The translations under genes and the position numbers were made by a program. From the NCBI RefSeq assembly GCF_000600005.1, contig NZ_CP007446.1, positions 1,576,894-1,640,893 on the forward strand: a stretch of DNA of 64,000 nt. Reading direction: 5' to 3'. The notes beneath the pieces are model-generated. The model made no database searches. It was given only the letters and a program-made list of their open reading frames with translations, and was not told the origin of the DNA. The stretch comes from Snodgrassella alvi wkB2. GTDB taxonomy: Bacteria > Pseudomonadota > Gammaproteobacteria > Burkholderiales > Neisseriaceae. Below are positions 1 through 10,007 of this stretch, piece by piece; within the stretch, counting starts at the first letter, position 1, and each line of letters begins with the position of its first letter.

Positions 1-155
1 AAAATATTCAAAATTAATATTTACCCGAGTATAATTTTTATATTTGCTATATATAAAATAATTTTTAATAAGATATTGGATTTATATTTTTCAAAATTTT
101 TATAATTAATATCAGGCTTTTATTTTATACCAATATCTTTGTCAAATATATTATA

Positions 156-183
156 AACCTGTGATTAATATTAATCACAGGTT
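156..183 (-). terminator. Palindrome downstream of the RTX gene, probable terminator
   Basis: A perfect 28-bp palindrome (AACCTGTGATTAAT and its mirror) lies 32 bp past the stop codon of the RTX gene. Read on the minus strand it is followed by a T-rich stretch (TTTATAATATATTT), so it may act as an intrinsic terminator. The T run is broken, so efficiency is uncertain. Confidence 0.5.
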
Positions 184-215
184 ATTTTACACAGACTTTA
201 ATAATTAAATTTCAA

Positions 216-2882
216 TTATTTGTCAAAACTGGTTGCAATATTACTCAGTAATCTGTTTTGTTCTAATAATTCACACATTTGCACATCATCTATTGCATTT
301 GTATTTAATCCTGCCATTGCATTAACAAGCTGTTGAACTTGTTGAGTGACCAGAGGATGACCGGTTATGTCATTATGATTTACATTATTTCCAGTATAAA
401 AATAGTAATCACCATCTTTATTTTTATTTCGTTCAAAAACAGCAAAAAGTTCAGATAATGTAATTAGTTGATTTTTAAAAACAAACTTATCTATTCCAGC
501 ATAATTTCCAGCATTTTTAGAAAGACAACCTCTTATTTCAATAGAATCACCTAAATTATAACCTAGAAGAAACAATGAATCTCCCTCTTTTCTGAATACA
601 ACTTCATTTACATTCACATCTGTAAATATTATCGTATCTTCTTTACTATTTTTATCTTGTAACAACACATTTCCATCAATAAGTAAATCTCTTCCATGAC
701 CTTTTGAAAATATATATATGTCATCACCACCACTACCGGAAAGAAAATCATCTCCAGCTCCGCCTACAAATATATTTTTTCCATCATCTGCTCTTAAATC
801 ATCATTACCCGTTCCTCCTATTAATGTATTATCTCCTCCATAAGCTTGTAAAATGTCATTTCCGTTACCACCAACTAAAACATCATTATATTTTCCGCCA
901 CTGAGAATATCGTCTCCATCTTCTCCGAATAATATTGCTCTGCCTGTATCAAGCGAAATACTATCATTGCCGGCAGTACCATGTAATACCATTCCATCTT
1001 TCTGGAACTGCTCTAGGGTAATTGTCTTATCTTTAAATACAAAATTTTCTATAGCTTTACTTCCAGTCGAATTAAAAAAATCTCGTATTTCAACTGAATC
1101 TCCCGTGTTATAGCCATAAATAAACAGTGTATTTCCATCTTTGTAAAATTTCACTTCATCAAAATTGACATCTAAAAACTGAATCGTATCTGCTTCACCC
1201 GCTTCGTCAATTATCAGATCTTTACCATGTCCTTTGGCGAAGACATAGGTGTCATTACCCTCTCCTCCATATAAGGTATCATTTCCAGCACCTCCTAGCA
1301 GAGTATCATCTCCTTTATATCCGTAAAGGGTATCATTACCAGCCCCACCATCCAGTATGTCATTTGCGTTATCATGCTGGCTGGCACTAAGTGTATCGTT
1401 ACCATCTCCGCCATGCAGTATCCCTTTGCCTTTTGGTATATAGATACTGTCATTTCCTGATGTTCCGTACAGTTCCATTCCTTCCTTCTGAAGCTGTTCT
1501 AACGTAACTGTTCTATCTTTGAATATAAAATTTTCTATAGCTTTACTTCCAGTCGAATTAAAAAAATCTCGTATTTCAACTGAATCTCCCGTGTTATAGC
1601 CATAAATAAACAGTGTATTTCCATCTTTGTAAAATTTCACTTCATCAAAATTGACATCTAAAAACTGGATCGTATCTGCTTCACCCGCTTCGTCAATTAT
1701 CAGATCTTTACCATGTCCTTTGGCGAAGACATAGGTGTCATTACCCTCTCCTCCATATAAGGTATCATTTCCAGCACCCCCTAGCAGAGTATCATCTCCT
1801 TTATATCCGTAAAGGGTATCATTACCAGCCCCACCATCCAGTATGTCATTTGCGTTATCATGCTGGCTGGCACTAAGTGTATCGTTACCATCTCCGCCAT
1901 GCAGTATCCCTTTGCCTTTTGGTATATAGATACTGTCATTTCCTGATGTTCCGTACAGTTCCATTCCTTCCTTCTGAAGCTGTTCTAACGTAACTGTTCT
2001 ATCTTTGAATATAAAATTTTCTATAGCTTTACTTCCAGTCGAATTAAAAAAATCTCGTATTTCAACTGAATCTCCCGTGTTATAGCCATAAATAAACAGT
2101 GTATTTCCATCTTTGTAAAATTTCACTTCATCAAAATTGACATCTAAAAACTGAATCGTATCTGATTCTCCTGCACTGTCAGAAATATAATCTTTACCAT
2201 GTCCTTTGGCAAAGACATAGGTATCGTTACCCTCTCCTCCATATAAATTATCATCCCCTGTACCTCCTATCAGAGTATCATCTCCTTTATATCCATAAAG
2301 GGTATCATTACCAGCCCCACCATCCAGTGTGTCATTTGCGTTATCATGTTGGCTGGCACTAAGTGTATCGTTACCATCTCCGCCATGCAGTATCCCTTTG
2401 CCTTTTGGTATATAAATACTGTCATTTCCTGATGTTCCATACAACTCCATTCCTTCTTTCTGAAGCTGCTCTAATGTAACTGTTCTATCTTTGAATACAA
2501 AATTCTCTATTGAATAATTTACCCAGCCATTAAAGAAACCTTTTATTTCTACTGAATCTCCTTCGTTATAACCATAAATAATCAGGTTATCTCCATTTTT
2601 CCTGAACTTAATTTCATCGAAATTGATATCTAAAAACTGAATCGTATCTGATTCTCCTGCACTGTCAGAAATATAATCTTTACCATGTCCTTTGGCAAAG
2701 ACATAGGTATCATTACCCTCTCCTCCATATAAATTATCATTTCCAGCACCTCCTATCAGAGTATCATCCTGACTTGTTCCTGATAAAACATCATCTTTAT
2801 CACTTCCTTCAATTAGGTTCACATTATCTGAAAATATTGAGCTCGTATTCTGATATTGGTATTCTTTTATTAACGCATTCAT
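216..2882 (-). CDS. RTX repeat protein (haemolysin-type calcium-binding), probable type I secretion substrate
   Basis: The 888-residue protein is built almost wholly of calcium-binding nonapeptides (GGAGNDTLY, GGEGNDTYVF and similar) alternating with the globular haemolysin-type-related module (starting near DTIQFLDVNFDE and ending near VTLEQLQKEGM). One module plus its RTX block is 162 residues. There are three full copies, a shorter N-terminal one, and a diverged last one near residues 690-830. The N-terminus (about 25 residues) has no Sec signal. The last 60 residues (after HPLVTQQVQQLVNAM) are repeat-free, as expected of an uncleaved C-terminal type I signal. No toxin, protease or lipase domain is visible, so it is more likely a structural or adhesive RTX protein, or a shortened one. 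It is divergent from the T1SS operon at 3368-8314, its likely exporter. No HlyC-type acyltransferase lies nearby. The start is the ATG at 2882. Confidence 0.85.
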   Translation of the reverse strand: MNALIKEYQYQNTSSIFSDNVNLIEGSDKDDVLSGTSQDDTLIGGAGNDNLYGGEGNDTYVFAKGHGKDYISDSAGESDTIQFLDINFDEIKFRKNGDNLIIYGYNEGDSVEIKGFFNGWVNYSIENFVFKDRTVTLEQLQKEGMELYGTSGNDSIYIPKGKGILHGGDGNDTLSASQHDNANDTLDGGAGNDTLYGYKGDDTLIGGTGDDNLYGGEGNDTYVFAKGHGKDYISDSAGESDTIQFLDVNFDEVKFYKDGNTLFIYGYNTGDSVEIRDFFNSTGSKAIENFIFKDRTVTLEQLQKEGMELYGTSGNDSIYIPKGKGILHGGDGNDTLSASQHDNANDILDGGAGNDTLYGYKGDDTLLGGAGNDTLYGGEGNDTYVFAKGHGKDLIIDEAGEADTIQFLDVNFDEVKFYKDGNTLFIYGYNTGDSVEIRDFFNSTGSKAIENFIFKDRTVTLEQLQKEGMELYGTSGNDSIYIPKGKGILHGGDGNDTLSASQHDNANDILDGGAGNDTLYGYKGDDTLLGGAGNDTLYGGEGNDTYVFAKGHGKDLIIDEAGEADTIQFLDVNFDEVKFYKDGNTLFIYGYNTGDSVEIRDFFNSTGSKAIENFVFKDKTITLEQFQKDGMVLHGTAGNDSISLDTGRAILFGEDGDDILSGGKYNDVLVGGNGNDILQAYGGDNTLIGGTGNDDLRADDGKNIFVGGAGDDFLSGSGGDDIYIFSKGHGRDLLIDGNVLLQDKNSKEDTIIFTDVNVNEVVFRKEGDSLFLLGYNLGDSIEIRGCLSKNAGNYAGIDKFVFKNQLITLSELFAVFERNKNKDGDYYFYTGNNVNHNDITGHPLVTQQVQQLVNAMAGLNTNAIDDVQMCELLEQNRLLSNIATSFDK
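1041..2518 (-). repeat. Tandem 486-bp repeats inside the RTX gene
   Basis: The same segment recurs at exactly 486-bp spacing; for example the string TTCCAGTCGA starts at 1061, 1547 and 2033. Copies 1 and 2 differ at only a few positions over the whole unit (such as G/A near 1667 versus 1181 and C/T near 1779 versus 1293). Copy 3 matches copy 2 until about 2163 and then diverges for roughly 130 bp before matching again. The unit is 162 codons, so gain or loss keeps the frame. Confidence 0.9.
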
Positions 2883-3367
2883 ATAGCTAATCCTTAATTA
2901 AAAAAAATTAATACAAAAGTTAAATTTAATATTTGCATTCTAATAATTAATTTCTATTTATATAAACCCCCCCTTTACTTTATAAACAAAACAATAAATA
3001 CAACTCTACATTTAACTTCTTAAATAAAATAATCTGAATATCATTTTTTTATATTAATAAGGACTAAAATACTAGTTCGTATTTTAAAAAATATTTTTAT
3101 CTGAACTTAGTTATTTTTTTATATTATATTAAGATAAACAAAATCTGATTTAAAACAGACTACTAAAATTCTAGATTAATATCAACAAGATTTTACAATA
3201 TATAGTATCAGGTCAAATAAATATAAATTTTATTCATATATATATATATTAAATTTGATCCAATATAATTAAGTACTAAACAATTAAATCATATTGTTTC
3301 TTTTGAGTATATTTTTGTTATTATTTATGTTAATTTGTCATCTTAAATTAAGATATTTTTAATACCT
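2883..3367. promoter_or_regulatory. Divergent AT-rich intergenic region between the RTX gene and the T1SS operon
   Basis: This 485-bp spacer must hold promoters for both the RTX gene and hlyB. It is extremely AT-rich and contains no credible gene. Two simple-sequence tracts stand out: a run of seven C at 2967-2973 (85-91 nt upstream of the RTX start) and (AT)7 at 3236-3249. I cannot assign definite -35/-10 boxes because AT-rich sequence gives many matches. Confidence 0.5.
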
Positions 3368-5533
3368 ATGTCATTATCACCTGAGTCTCTGCCTTCAAAA
3401 TCTGATTCTTTAAAAAAATCAGATAGTTTTCAAAAACCCAATATAGCGGTTACTGCACTCGTACTTATTGCCCATTTTCATGGTTTGGCAGTTAATCCTG
3501 CCGATATTACCCATAAATATGCTGAAAAAGGGGATTTAAACAGTGAGCAATGGCTATTGGCAGCCAAAGAACTGGGATTAAAAGCCAGGCTGGTAAAGCA
3601 TAATGTTGAACGTCTGCATCTTGTGGCTTTGCCTGCAGTTGTTTGGCGGGATGACGGACAGCATTTTGTTCTGGCTAGAATAGATGGTGATCGCTATTTA
3701 ATTCAGGATCTTGAACAGGGTAAACCGGTTATCCTTACGAAAGAAGAATTTACCCAACGCTATTCTGGACAGCTTATATTGGTTACTTCCCGTGCATCAA
3801 TACTTGGTCAACTGGCCAAATTTGATTTCACATGGTTTATTCCGGCTGTTATCAAATACCGGCGTATCTTTCTGGAAGTACTGGTTGTATCCGTTTTTAT
3901 TCAGCTTTTTGCACTTGTTACACCTATGTTTTTTCAGGTGGTAATGGATAAAGTTCTAGTTCACCGCAGCTTTTCTACACTTGATGTTATTACTATTGCA
4001 TTGCTGGTGATCATTATTTTTGATGTCGTGCTAAGCGGATTACGTACATATATATTTGCTCATACCACATCACGTATTGATGTTGAATTAGGTGCACGAT
4101 TATTCAGACATCTGTTAAGTCTGCCTCTGGCTTATTTTGAGCATCGCAGAGTGGGAGATACCGTTGCACGAGTGCGTGAACTGGAACAAATCCGGAATTT
4201 CCTAACAGGACAGGCATTAACTTCTGTTTTAGACTTATGTTTTTCTTTTATCTTCTTGCTGGTTATGTGGTTTTATAGTGGCTGGCTAACATTGGTAGTT
4301 GTTATCTCCCTGCCCTGCTATGCCATCTGGTCTGCAACTATCAGCCCGATTTTGCGTGCTCGTTTGAATGAAAAATTTGCCCGCAATGCCGATAATCAGT
4401 CTTTTCTGGTTGAATCAGTCACTGCTGTCGGTACCATTAAAGCAATGGCCGTTGAACCACAGATGACCAGACGCTGGGATCAGCAACTGGCCGCTTATGT
4501 CAATTCCGGTTTTCGCGTTGCCCGGCTGGCTACTATCGGACAACAAGGTGTACAGTTTATCCAAAAACTGGTTACAGTTGTTACATTATGGCTCGGTGCG
4601 CATCTGGTAATTAAGGGCGATCTGACTGTAGGTCAGTTAATTGCATTTAATATGCTTGCAGGACAAGTAGCGGCTCCTGTTATCCGGCTGGCACAGCTAT
4701 GGCAGGATTTCCAGCAAGTGGGGATATCGGTATCACGGTTAGGAGATATTCTGAATACTCCGACGGAAAATCCAACTTCGCGCATGGCTCTCCCCAATAT
4801 TAAAGGACAAATTGAATTTGAAAAAATTTCTTTTCGCTACCGGCCTGATGGTGCAGAAATATTACGGGATCTGAGTTTAAATATCCGGCCCGGAGAAATT
4901 CTGGGAATTGTCGGGCGTTCTGGTTCAGGTAAATCCACTCTAACCAAGCTGGTACAGCGTTTATATACACCGGAGCGGGGGCGGGTTTTAGTTGATGGTA
5001 ATGATCTGGCGTTGGCTGACCCGGCATGGTTACGGCGTCAGGTAGGTGTGGTGCTTCAAGAAAACGTTCTACTCAATCAGAGTATCCGTGCCAATATTGC
5101 TCTTGCTGATCCGGGCATGCCGCTGGAAAGAGTAATGTATGCTGCTAAAATGGCCGGCGCACATGAATTTATCATGGAGCTGCCGGAAGGATATGACACT
5201 ATAGTTGGAGAACAGGGCGCTGGCCTTTCAGGAGGTCAAAGGCAACGAGTAGCAATTGCCCGGGCTCTGGTAGGCAACCCGCGTATTTTGATTCTTGATG
5301 AAGCAACCAGTGCTCTGGATTATGAATCCGAACGAGCTATTATGAAAAATATGCAGGCTATCTGCAAAGGACGTACCGTACTAATTATTGCACATCGTCT
5401 GTCTACAGTCCGTATGGCCAATCGTATTATAGCCATGGATAAAGGCTGCATAGTAGAAGAAGGTACTCACCAGGAGTTACTGGAAAAACCAAATGGTTAC
5501 TATCGCTATTTATATCAACTGCAAAACAGCTGA
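3368..5533 (+). CDS. hlyB: Type I secretion ABC transporter ATPase/permease (HlyB family)
   Basis: This is the inner-membrane ABC transporter of a type I secretion system, 721 residues as in HlyB (about 707). Order: a C39-like domain at about 25-145; the position of the peptidase cysteine is not Cys ([10 protein letters not shown]), so it is a non-cleaving substrate-docking domain. Then a transmembrane domain at about 160-440, and a nucleotide-binding domain with Walker [10 protein letters not shown] at 516-524, signature LSGGQ at 620-624, Walker B ILILDE at 640-645 and switch His676. It is the first gene of hlyB-hlyD-tolC and divergent from the RTX gene, its most obvious substrate. The degenerate C39 domain fits RTX export with an uncleaved C-terminal signal. 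Confidence 0.93.
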   Translation: MSLSPESLPSKSDSLKKSDSFQKPNIAVTALVLIAHFHGLAVNPADITHKYAEKGDLNSEQWLLAAKELGLKARLVKHNVERLHLVALPAVVWRDDGQHFVLARIDGDRYLIQDLEQGKPVILTKEEFTQRYSGQLILVTSRASILGQLAKFDFTWFIPAVIKYRRIFLEVLVVSVFIQLFALVTPMFFQVVMDKVLVHRSFSTLDVITIALLVIIIFDVVLSGLRTYIFAHTTSRIDVELGARLFRHLLSLPLAYFEHRRVGDTVARVRELEQIRNFLTGQALTSVLDLCFSFIFLLVMWFYSGWLTLVVVISLPCYAIWSATISPILRARLNEKFARNADNQSFLVESVTAVGTIKAMAVEPQMTRRWDQQLAAYVNSGFRVARLATIGQQGVQFIQKLVTVVTLWLGAHLVIKGDLTVGQLIAFNMLAGQVAAPVIRLAQLWQDFQQVGISVSRLGDILNTPTENPTSRMALPNIKGQIEFEKISFRYRPDGAEILRDLSLNIRPGEILGIVGRSGSGKSTLTKLVQRLYTPERGRVLVDGNDLALADPAWLRRQVGVVLQENVLLNQSIRANIALADPGMPLERVMYAAKMAGAHEFIMELPEGYDTIVGEQGAGLSGGQRQRVAIARALVGNPRILILDEATSALDYESERAIMKNMQAICKGRTVLIIAHRLSTVRMANRIIAMDKGCIVEEGTHQELLEKPNGYYRYLYQLQNS

Positions 5534-5561
5534 CATTAAATTCAAAATAAGAAAATAAGAT

Positions 5562-6995
5562 ATGGGCATTCGCTTTCAAGCTTTTAAAGATTTTTTACAA
5601 CGATATAGCACAGTCTGGAAAAATGTCTGGGCGGTACGTTTTCAATTGGATCCTCCTAAACGAGATGAAGACGAACGTGCTTTTTTACCGGCGCATCTTG
5701 AATTAACTGAAACACCTGTTTCTGCCGCACCTAAATGGACGGCAAGGCTGATTATTCTGTTTGCCGTGCTGGCACTATTATGGGCATTAATTGGCAAACT
5801 GGATATTGTTGCTGTAGCAATGGGTAAAACTACCCCAGGCGGGCGCAGTAAAGTTATCCAGCCGCTTGAAACATCTGTTGTCGATAAAGTTGCAGTCAAA
5901 AATGGCGATCATGTAAAAAGCGGACAAGTATTAGTTCAGCTAAGTGGTATTGGTTCTGACAGTGATTATGCTCAGTCAGAAAAATCCCTGCAGGCCGCAC
6001 GTTTAAATAAATTACGTCTGGAAGCGGTGATTCGTGCTGTTGATACACATCAACCTCCTGTATTGGATCATGAACTAGCAACAAAATGGCAGTTGACTCC
6101 TGATCAGATTATGGAAGCACAATCATTAGCTATAAATCAGTTCCAAACATGGTTTACTCAGGATGCCCAATTGCAGACTGTACTGCGCGAACATCAGGCA
6201 CAGTTACAGGGAACCCAGTCACAGGTAAGTAAACTTGAACAAACTACAGCCATTGAGCAACGTCGTACAGCTGATTATAAGGACTTACTGGCACAAAATT
6301 TTGTATCCAAACATGCTTATTACGAGCAGGAAAGCAAGTTTATTCAAAATAAAAATGACTTAGCCAGCCAGCGTAGTCAGCTTCGTCAAATTCAGGAAAG
6401 CATACGCGAAGCAGAGCAAAACAGACAGTTACAGACTAATACCCTTAGACGCGATACACTCGATCAATTGCGTCAGGCCAATGAACAAATTCAACAACTA
6501 ACAGAAGCAACTGATAAAGCGTTACAGCGTAAACAATTAATGACATTGAAATCACCTGTCGACGGTACGGTGCAGCAACTGGCCACACATACTATAGGCG
6601 GTGTCGTTACAGCTGCTCAGCAAATTATGGTTATTGTGCCGGATCAGGATCAGATGGAAATCGAAGCACTTGTTCCAAATAAAGATATCGGTTTTGTTAA
6701 AGCAGGACAAAGTGCCATTATTAAAATTGAGTCATTTCCCTATACTCGCTATGGATACCTGACCGGTAAAGTAAAAAATGTAAGTTTTGATGCAATTGAA
6801 GATGAAAAGCTGGGGCTGGTTTTTGCTGCTACTATTGTTCTGGACAGAAATTATCTGATGATAGATGGTAAAAAAGTGAATTTAACAGCCGGTATGAATG
6901 TAACTGCAGAAATTAAAACCGGGAAGCGTCGCGTTATCACTTATTTGTTAAGCCCGCTGCAAACTAAAGTTGATGAAAGTATGCGAGAACGCTGA
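5562..6995 (+). CDS. hlyD: Type I secretion membrane fusion protein (HlyD family)
   Basis: The 477-residue periplasmic adaptor links the ABC transporter to the outer-membrane channel. It has a cytoplasmic N-terminus of about 65 residues and one membrane segment (LIILFAVLALLWALIG, about 66-85). A lipoyl-like half follows (VDKVAVKNGDHVKSGQVLVQLSG), then long coiled coils rich in Gln/Glu at about 130-320. The second lipoyl half and beta-barrel (LMTLKSPVDGTVQQL and on) end with the C-terminal segment typical of HlyD/PrtE. It lies 28 bp after hlyB, and its stop overlaps the next start in TGATG, so translation is probably coupled. Confidence 0.93.
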   Translation: MGIRFQAFKDFLQRYSTVWKNVWAVRFQLDPPKRDEDERAFLPAHLELTETPVSAAPKWTARLIILFAVLALLWALIGKLDIVAVAMGKTTPGGRSKVIQPLETSVVDKVAVKNGDHVKSGQVLVQLSGIGSDSDYAQSEKSLQAARLNKLRLEAVIRAVDTHQPPVLDHELATKWQLTPDQIMEAQSLAINQFQTWFTQDAQLQTVLREHQAQLQGTQSQVSKLEQTTAIEQRRTADYKDLLAQNFVSKHAYYEQESKFIQNKNDLASQRSQLRQIQESIREAEQNRQLQTNTLRRDTLDQLRQANEQIQQLTEATDKALQRKQLMTLKSPVDGTVQQLATHTIGGVVTAAQQIMVIVPDQDQMEIEALVPNKDIGFVKAGQSAIIKIESFPYTRYGYLTGKVKNVSFDAIEDEKLGLVFAATIVLDRNYLMIDGKKVNLTAGMNVTAEIKTGKRRVITYLLSPLQTKVDESMRER

Positions 6996-8314
6996 TGCAA
7001 AAATATACTTTTACTATTTGGAAAACTTTCTGTATTTATATTGGATACAGTGTTATTTCTGCTCCTGTACAGGCATTCGATTTATTTGATGCCTGGCAGG
7101 CTGCAATAAACTATTCTGCAGATTTTTCAGCAGCTCAAAGTGAACGCGATGCTCAAAAAGAACAACTGGCACAAACACGTGCTGCTCTGCTCCCTCAGGT
7201 AAATAGCAATTATATCTATCAGAAGCAGCCTCCCTCTCTATCCAGTACAACCCAGACTCATGGCTGGAATGTTCAGGCAAGTCAGGCTCTGTTTGATAAA
7301 ACTAAATGGGCACAATACCAGCAAGGTAAAATTACCGCCAATATGGCTGACTGGCAATTGGAAAATGTAAAAGAAGATTTGCTATTTAATGTTGCTAAGG
7401 CTTATTTTCAGGTCTTACTCATTGAAGATAAACTAGTTTCAATTGAAAAAGAAAAAGAAGCCTATGCAATGCAAATCAGACAGTCCAAAGCTCTATTCAA
7501 TAAAGGTGCAGCCACCATTTTGGATACAAACGAAGCTCAGGCTGGGTATGAAGCAGCGCGTGCAAAAAAAGTTAGTGCAATGACCGATCTGCTGGTAGCT
7601 CAAAATAATCTGGCTAATATCACCGGCCTTGATCCGAAGCAAATTAAACGTTTAAGACATACAGATTTTGGCGACTTACTGGGCAAAACAAGCAAAGCAG
7701 ACTGGATAAATACAGCACAAACAAATAATCCGGAATGGCAGCAGCAAAAGCTGGCTTTAGAAAATGCTAAACAAGCTTATATCGCAGCTAAAGCAGAAAA
7801 CTGGCCGAAGTTAACGATTAATGGCGGTTATCAGGACAATCATCAGATTCAGCAATTTTATGGTTTGGATCATGGTACTCGCAGTAAAGGCGGGATTGTT
7901 ACAGTCCAGCTTTCAATGCCTTTATTTACTGGTGGATTAATCCACAGTAAAATTAAAGAAGCAGCAGCAAAAGAGCAACAAAATAAATTTTTATTAATTG
8001 CAACTGAACGTAAAATTGAACTTAATGTTAATCAGGCTTATCAGACTACATTAGGCAATCTTTATCAGATTCAGGCACAGCAACAATTATTAAAAGCGAA
8101 TTCTGTAAAACTAGAAGCTACCCAATTAGGTCGTAAAGTAGGCATACGCAGTAATCTGGATGAATTACAGGCTTTACAGGCTAAGGCTGATGCTGAGCAA
8201 AAATTAGCCGAAGCCCAGTATGGTTATATAACAACGTATATTCAGCTTCTGCAAAGTGCAGGGATTTTGACTCAACCCACAGAACAAAAAAAATTACATA
8301 AATTGCTGTATTAA
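6995..8314 (+). CDS. tolC: TolC-family outer-membrane channel of the type I secretion system
   Basis: The 439-residue protein completes the secretion conduit through periplasm and outer membrane. A signal peptide is visible (basic start, hydrophobic IYIGYSVISAPVQA, cleavage expected after about residue 27). The mature part shows the duplicated outer-membrane efflux protein pattern: long amphipathic helices with many Ala, Gln and Lys, and strand segments such as GWNVQASQALFDK and VTVQLSMPLFTGG. The first base of its ATG is the last base of the hlyD stop. Having its own TolC makes this a self-sufficient T1SS operon. Confidence 0.92.
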   Translation: MQKYTFTIWKTFCIYIGYSVISAPVQAFDLFDAWQAAINYSADFSAAQSERDAQKEQLAQTRAALLPQVNSNYIYQKQPPSLSSTTQTHGWNVQASQALFDKTKWAQYQQGKITANMADWQLENVKEDLLFNVAKAYFQVLLIEDKLVSIEKEKEAYAMQIRQSKALFNKGAATILDTNEAQAGYEAARAKKVSAMTDLLVAQNNLANITGLDPKQIKRLRHTDFGDLLGKTSKADWINTAQTNNPEWQQQKLALENAKQAYIAAKAENWPKLTINGGYQDNHQIQQFYGLDHGTRSKGGIVTVQLSMPLFTGGLIHSKIKEAAAKEQQNKFLLIATERKIELNVNQAYQTTLGNLYQIQAQQQLLKANSVKLEATQLGRKVGIRSNLDELQALQAKADAEQKLAEAQYGYITTYIQLLQSAGILTQPTEQKKLHKLLY

Positions 8315-8918
8315 GCAATTCTATAATTAATCTTATTAAGTACCTTAGATTAAGTAGCTATCAATTTCTCTGATATTTAATTGATAGCTACTTAAGAGAA
8401 ATTTGTTACTTTATTTGAATTTTCATTTTTATGTTAAATCAATTTTTATTTAAATAAAAATATTATTTAATTTTTAGAGTTTACTAAAAATTAATGTATT
8501 GAATTAAAATCTCAATCATTTAAATTACCTATTAACTGTTGAGTCAATTCTTTACAGACAATAATCTTTTATTTTCGATTATAAATAAAGCAAAAATCTC
8601 AAATTCACTAAAACTATTTTCAGGTATTGTAACTTTTTACAAACTGGTAAATATAAATATAATTTCCTAATTCGCTTAGAATTTTTTATATGTAAAATAA
8701 ACTCACTATAGCCAAACTTTTTACCGTCAATTATTTGCTAAAATTCTATTGAATAACACTTAGAAACTAATTCATCAATATTCTTCTTAGCAATTAATAA
8801 ATTATTCAATGAGATTTACCATAAAAACAATATCCATTTAATTTTCTTATCGAAATTAGTAACTATCACTTAACATTTTAAGGTTCAGGCGTATAAAGTT
8901 TAAATACAAAAATGGATA
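8315..8918. other. Gene-free AT-rich spacer between tolC and lptG
   Basis: Two genes converge on this 604-bp stretch. It contains the hairpin at 8351-8394 and otherwise only AT-rich sequence with frequent stops in all frames. I see no RNA gene, IS remnant or clear second terminator. Confidence 0.6.
8351..8394 (+). terminator. Hairpin at the 3' end of the T1SS operon
   Basis: TAAGTAGCTATCAATT (8351-8366) and its exact reverse complement (8379-8394) form a 16-bp stem with a 12-nt loop, 37 bp after the tolC stop. No clean T run follows, so it may protect or process the mRNA end rather than terminate by itself. Confidence 0.5.
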
Positions 8919-10007
8919 TTAACGTTTTTCCTGTCTTCGAATCAGATAAACAGCCAGACACAGAAAAAGAAGTGTAGGCAAAAATGCAGCAATTATAGTC
9001 GGCACTCCATATAACTGACTGGTAAATCCAAACAGTCTTCCGGAAAAATGAAATAATAGTCCTAAACATATTCCATAGAATAGTTTCAGACCCATATTCC
9101 CATGCCGGTTTTGTTGAGGCGTAAATGCCAGCGCTACCAAAGCCATAACCATACACGCCAATGGATAGGCAATCTTTCTCCACCAGGCAAGTTCGTAGCG
9201 TGTTGTCTGTTGATGATTATGCTTCAGATGTTTGATATAAGTTGAAAGAGCTATAGCTGACATTTGTTCTGGTGCTACCAGCAATATATTGAGAAGCTGG
9301 TGATTAACAGACATTTTCCAATCCAGATTTTCAATATGATTTACAGAAATCTGCTTTTTACCCAATAATGACTGATCTACCTGATTCAAATGCCATTTAG
9401 ATTTTTTACCTTCAGTAGAATGAACATCCACTTTAGCACTGAAAGCATGTAAAGTTTCAGTCAGTTGAAAATTTTCATCATGTCGATAAATATTGATATC
9501 TCTTAAGCTGCCATCCGGAAGCATTTCAGCTACGTTTACAATGTCTTTTCCTTGTTTTAACCATATACCACTATCCCCGGCACTGATGCTGTTCTGACGC
9601 GCATGTAATTGGTACTGTTCTGCATAAGGACCTATTCTAGGTACAATATATTCACCAAGCAACGCAGCAATGACAGCAAAGAACAATCCAAATTGCAGCA
9701 TCATACTAATAATGTTAGACAAACTGATTCCAGATGTTCTGATTACAGTAAATTCACTATTGCTGGCCATTTGACTAAGGCAAACCAGACCACCAACCAG
9801 TACAGCCAGAGGCATAAGCTCATAAGCATGTGTCGGAATCAGCATAAGAACATAATACAGCATTTTATCGGCAGTATAACGTCCGTCACCAACATGGCTG
9901 ATTTCACCCATAATATCGAAAAAACTGTATAAGCTTACCAGTGCCAATAATGCATATAAAGTATAAACAGTCATTTGGCTGATGACAAAACGATTAAGCA
10001 AACGCAT
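8919..10007 (-). CDS. lptG: LPS export system permease LptG
   Basis: This is one of two inner-membrane permease subunits of the LptB2FG transporter, which extracts lipopolysaccharide from the inner membrane and feeds it to the periplasmic bridge. The 362 residues match the usual length. There are membrane helices at about 10-35, 60-85 and 100-125, a periplasmic beta-jellyroll at about 140-260 (GDSGIWLKQG onward), and three C-terminal helices (YPLACMVMALVALAF onward). The gene starts at 10007 and its ATG shares one base with the lptF stop (TGATG), so the two subunits are translationally coupled. Confidence 0.95.
   Translation of the reverse strand: MRLLNRFVISQMTVYTLYALLALVSLYSFFDIMGEISHVGDGRYTADKMLYYVLMLIPTHAYELMPLAVLVGGLVCLSQMASNSEFTVIRTSGISLSNIISMMLQFGLFFAVIAALLGEYIVPRIGPYAEQYQLHARQNSISAGDSGIWLKQGKDIVNVAEMLPDGSLRDINIYRHDENFQLTETLHAFSAKVDVHSTEGKKSKWHLNQVDQSLLGKKQISVNHIENLDWKMSVNHQLLNILLVAPEQMSAIALSTYIKHLKHNHQQTTRYELAWWRKIAYPLACMVMALVALAFTPQQNRHGNMGLKLFYGICLGLLFHFSGRLFGFTSQLYGVPTIIAAFLPTLLFLCLAVYLIRRQEKR

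Noticed and set aside
704-1113. Plus-strand open frames opposite the RTX gene
   Set aside because: They are low-complexity translations (His-rich, Ser/Pro-rich) opposite the repetitive RTX coding strand, with no start signal and no domain.
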